Shown: positions 17,297 to 20,883 of the stretch, in pieces
Position numbering within the stretch: the first letter of the stretch is position 1
How the letters are laid out: the number at the start of each line of letters is the position of its first letter
Position numbers and translations under genes: made by a program
Origin: Pseudomonadota bacterium
GTDB taxonomy: Bacteria > Desulfobacterota > Desulfovibrionia > Desulfovibrionales > Desulfovibrionaceae
DNA length: 20,883 nt
NCBI GenBank assembly: GCA_023438245.1
Contig: JAEXRD010000078.1
Coordinates: forward strand, 1 to 20,883
Direction of reading: 5' to 3'
Notes under the pieces: generated by a model
Database searches by the model: none
Seen by the model: only the letters and a program-made list of their open reading frames with translations
Told to the model about the DNA's origin: nothing

Positions 17297-17435
17297 GCAA
17301 GTCAGGGCGGCGGGCCGGGGAGAAATCCGCTGGCGCGCCGCGTTGTTGGAGTTCTTTGCAGATCATTGCGGATAACCTGCTGGCCGGACCCGGAAACCCC
17401 GAAACGCAAGGGCGGGCGGCCTCTGGAGGAAATAC

Positions 17436-19949
<2,514 letters not shown>

Positions 19950-19961
19950 CCCGGGGCGGCC

Positions 19962-20870
19962 ATGCCGACTGCACGAACCATACGGACCATCGCCCTGTCG
20001 CTGGCGGCGCTGCTTTTGCTGGCCGCCTGCGACAGGGCCGTGTCCGAGGATTCCGGGCGCGACCTGTCCATCGCCCGCGAGGCCTACACCGGCGGCTATT
20101 TCCTGGAGGCCGAGACGGCCTACGAGCGCTACCTGCAGTCCGATCCGCAGGGCAAGCACCGCCTGGAAGCCTGGTCCCGCCTTGTCGAAATCAACACCTC
20201 GGTGAAGGGCGACCAGGCCAAGGGCGTGACCCTGCTGGAAACGGCGACCCTGGAGTTCGCCACGCGCCCGGAGCTGAACTGGCCGCTGCTGTACCGCCTG
20301 GGCGAGCTGTACGAGCAGACCGGCCAGCGCAAGAAGGCCATGGACGCCTGGGGCCGCTGCCTGGACACCGCCGGAAAGGACGCCGCCCGGGCCGTGCAGG
20401 CGCAGATGCGCATGGCCGTGGCGGGCCGCGCCCTGGGCCAGCACGACCAGGCCGTGGAGCTCCTGTCCCAGGCCGTGGCCCAGGCCCCGGACGCCGAACT
20501 CAAGGGCCGCGCCATGTACGAGCTGGCCCAGACCTACGGCCTCTCCTGGAACTGGCCCAAGAGCAAGGCCATCCTCACCGACCTTCTGGCCATGGACAAG
20601 GCCCCGCAGGACCTCAAGGTCATGGGCACCTTCCTGCTGGCCGAGGCCTACGAGTCCGAACGCGACATCGCCAAGGCCCGGGAGCTGCTCCTCTCCATCA
20701 AGGACACCTACCCCAACCCCGAGGTCATCGTCGCCCGCCTGGCCAACCTGGGCAAGCGCGACGAAAGCCCGGCCATCGCCAAGCTCCAGCCCGGCGACTC
20801 CATGCCGCCGGAAGTGAGCGACGCCCAGACCCCCAAGGCCCGGAAACGGGGCGGGGGGAAGATAGAGTAG
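19962..20870 (+). CDS. TPR-repeat lipoprotein of unknown function
   Basis: This protein of 302 residues begins with a lipoprotein signal peptide (MPTARTIRTIALSLAALLLLAAC), lipobox LAAC with Cys23 as the lipidated residue. The +2 residue is Asp, which in E. coli holds a lipoprotein in the inner membrane; whether that rule applies here is unknown. The rest is helical with tetratricopeptide-like repeats, for example AREAYTGGYFLEAETAYERYL, LGELYEQTGQRKKAMDAWGR, AGRALGQHDQAVELLSQAV and YELAQTYGLSWNWPKSKAIL, and ends in a basic Lys/Arg/Gly tail (ARKRGGGKIE). Such repeats bind other proteins, so a scaffold role in the envelope is likely. It starts 12 bases after gyrA with only a weak ribosome site, so expression is probably tied to gyrA. 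It is complete, ending 13 bases before the window edge. Confidence 0.8.
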   Translation: MPTARTIRTIALSLAALLLLAACDRAVSEDSGRDLSIAREAYTGGYFLEAETAYERYLQSDPQGKHRLEAWSRLVEINTSVKGDQAKGVTLLETATLEFATRPELNWPLLYRLGELYEQTGQRKKAMDAWGRCLDTAGKDAARAVQAQMRMAVAGRALGQHDQAVELLSQAVAQAPDAELKGRAMYELAQTYGLSWNWPKSKAILTDLLAMDKAPQDLKVMGTFLLAEAYESERDIAKARELLLSIKDTYPNPEVIVARLANLGKRDESPAIAKLQPGDSMPPEVSDAQTPKARKRGGGKIE

Positions 20871-20883
20871 AGCGAGTTGGGGG

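Noticed and set aside
17367..17375. DnaA-box-like TTATCCGCA (minus strand) between gyrB and gyrA
   Set aside because: 8 of 9 match and isolated; expected by chance and not near other boxes.

Overview
The window is high-GC bacterial chromosome (about 70% G+C by eye), almost certainly the replication-origin neighbourhood of a sulfate-reducer-like bacterium of the Desulfovibrionaceae type (Desulfobacterota). The grounds are the dnaA-dnaN-gyrB-gyrA-TPR lipoprotein order, a DUF39/HcyBio homocysteine-synthesis protein beside the origin, and an amidohydrolase of the aminofutalosine-deaminase-like group. The assignment rests on recalled family distribution and gene order, not on a search.

Layout. 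1-3636: a secreted PHB-depolymerase-like esterase whose 5' end lies outside the window, behind an 18-base C run. It is convergent with an exported polysaccharide deacetylase, which is divergent from an orphan MacB/FtsX-type ABC permease. 3720-5171: a small patch of visibly lower G+C with a Tlde1/DUF2778-type L,D-transpeptidase-like protein and, directly downstream, a Sec-exported protein of unknown family. They look like a toxin with a periplasmic immunity partner, and the toxin's last ~18 codons appear to have been moved out of frame. 5208-11642, all minus strand: homocysteine biosynthesis protein, terminator, amidohydrolase, pyrB, pyrC, a degenerate CCA-enzyme-like HD protein, terminator. 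11643-11938: the putative oriC, with three DnaA boxes and a plausible dnaA promoter. 11939-20870, all plus strand: dnaA, dnaN, gyrB, gyrA and a TPR lipoprotein.

How it fits together. The plus-strand arm encodes initiation (DnaA), the processivity clamp (DnaN) and the topoisomerase that relieves the fork (GyrAB). It runs away from the origin, so it is probably co-directional with replication. The minus-strand arm runs away from the origin in the other direction and carries metabolic genes: homocysteine/methionine supply, a purine-nucleoside-type deaminase and two consecutive steps of pyrimidine synthesis. The most unusual part is the toxin/immunity-like pair at 3825-5171. No type VI secretion gene is visible beside it. 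No tRNA, rRNA, CRISPR array or insertion sequence was seen, and the longest gene-free stretch is the origin region (296 bases).
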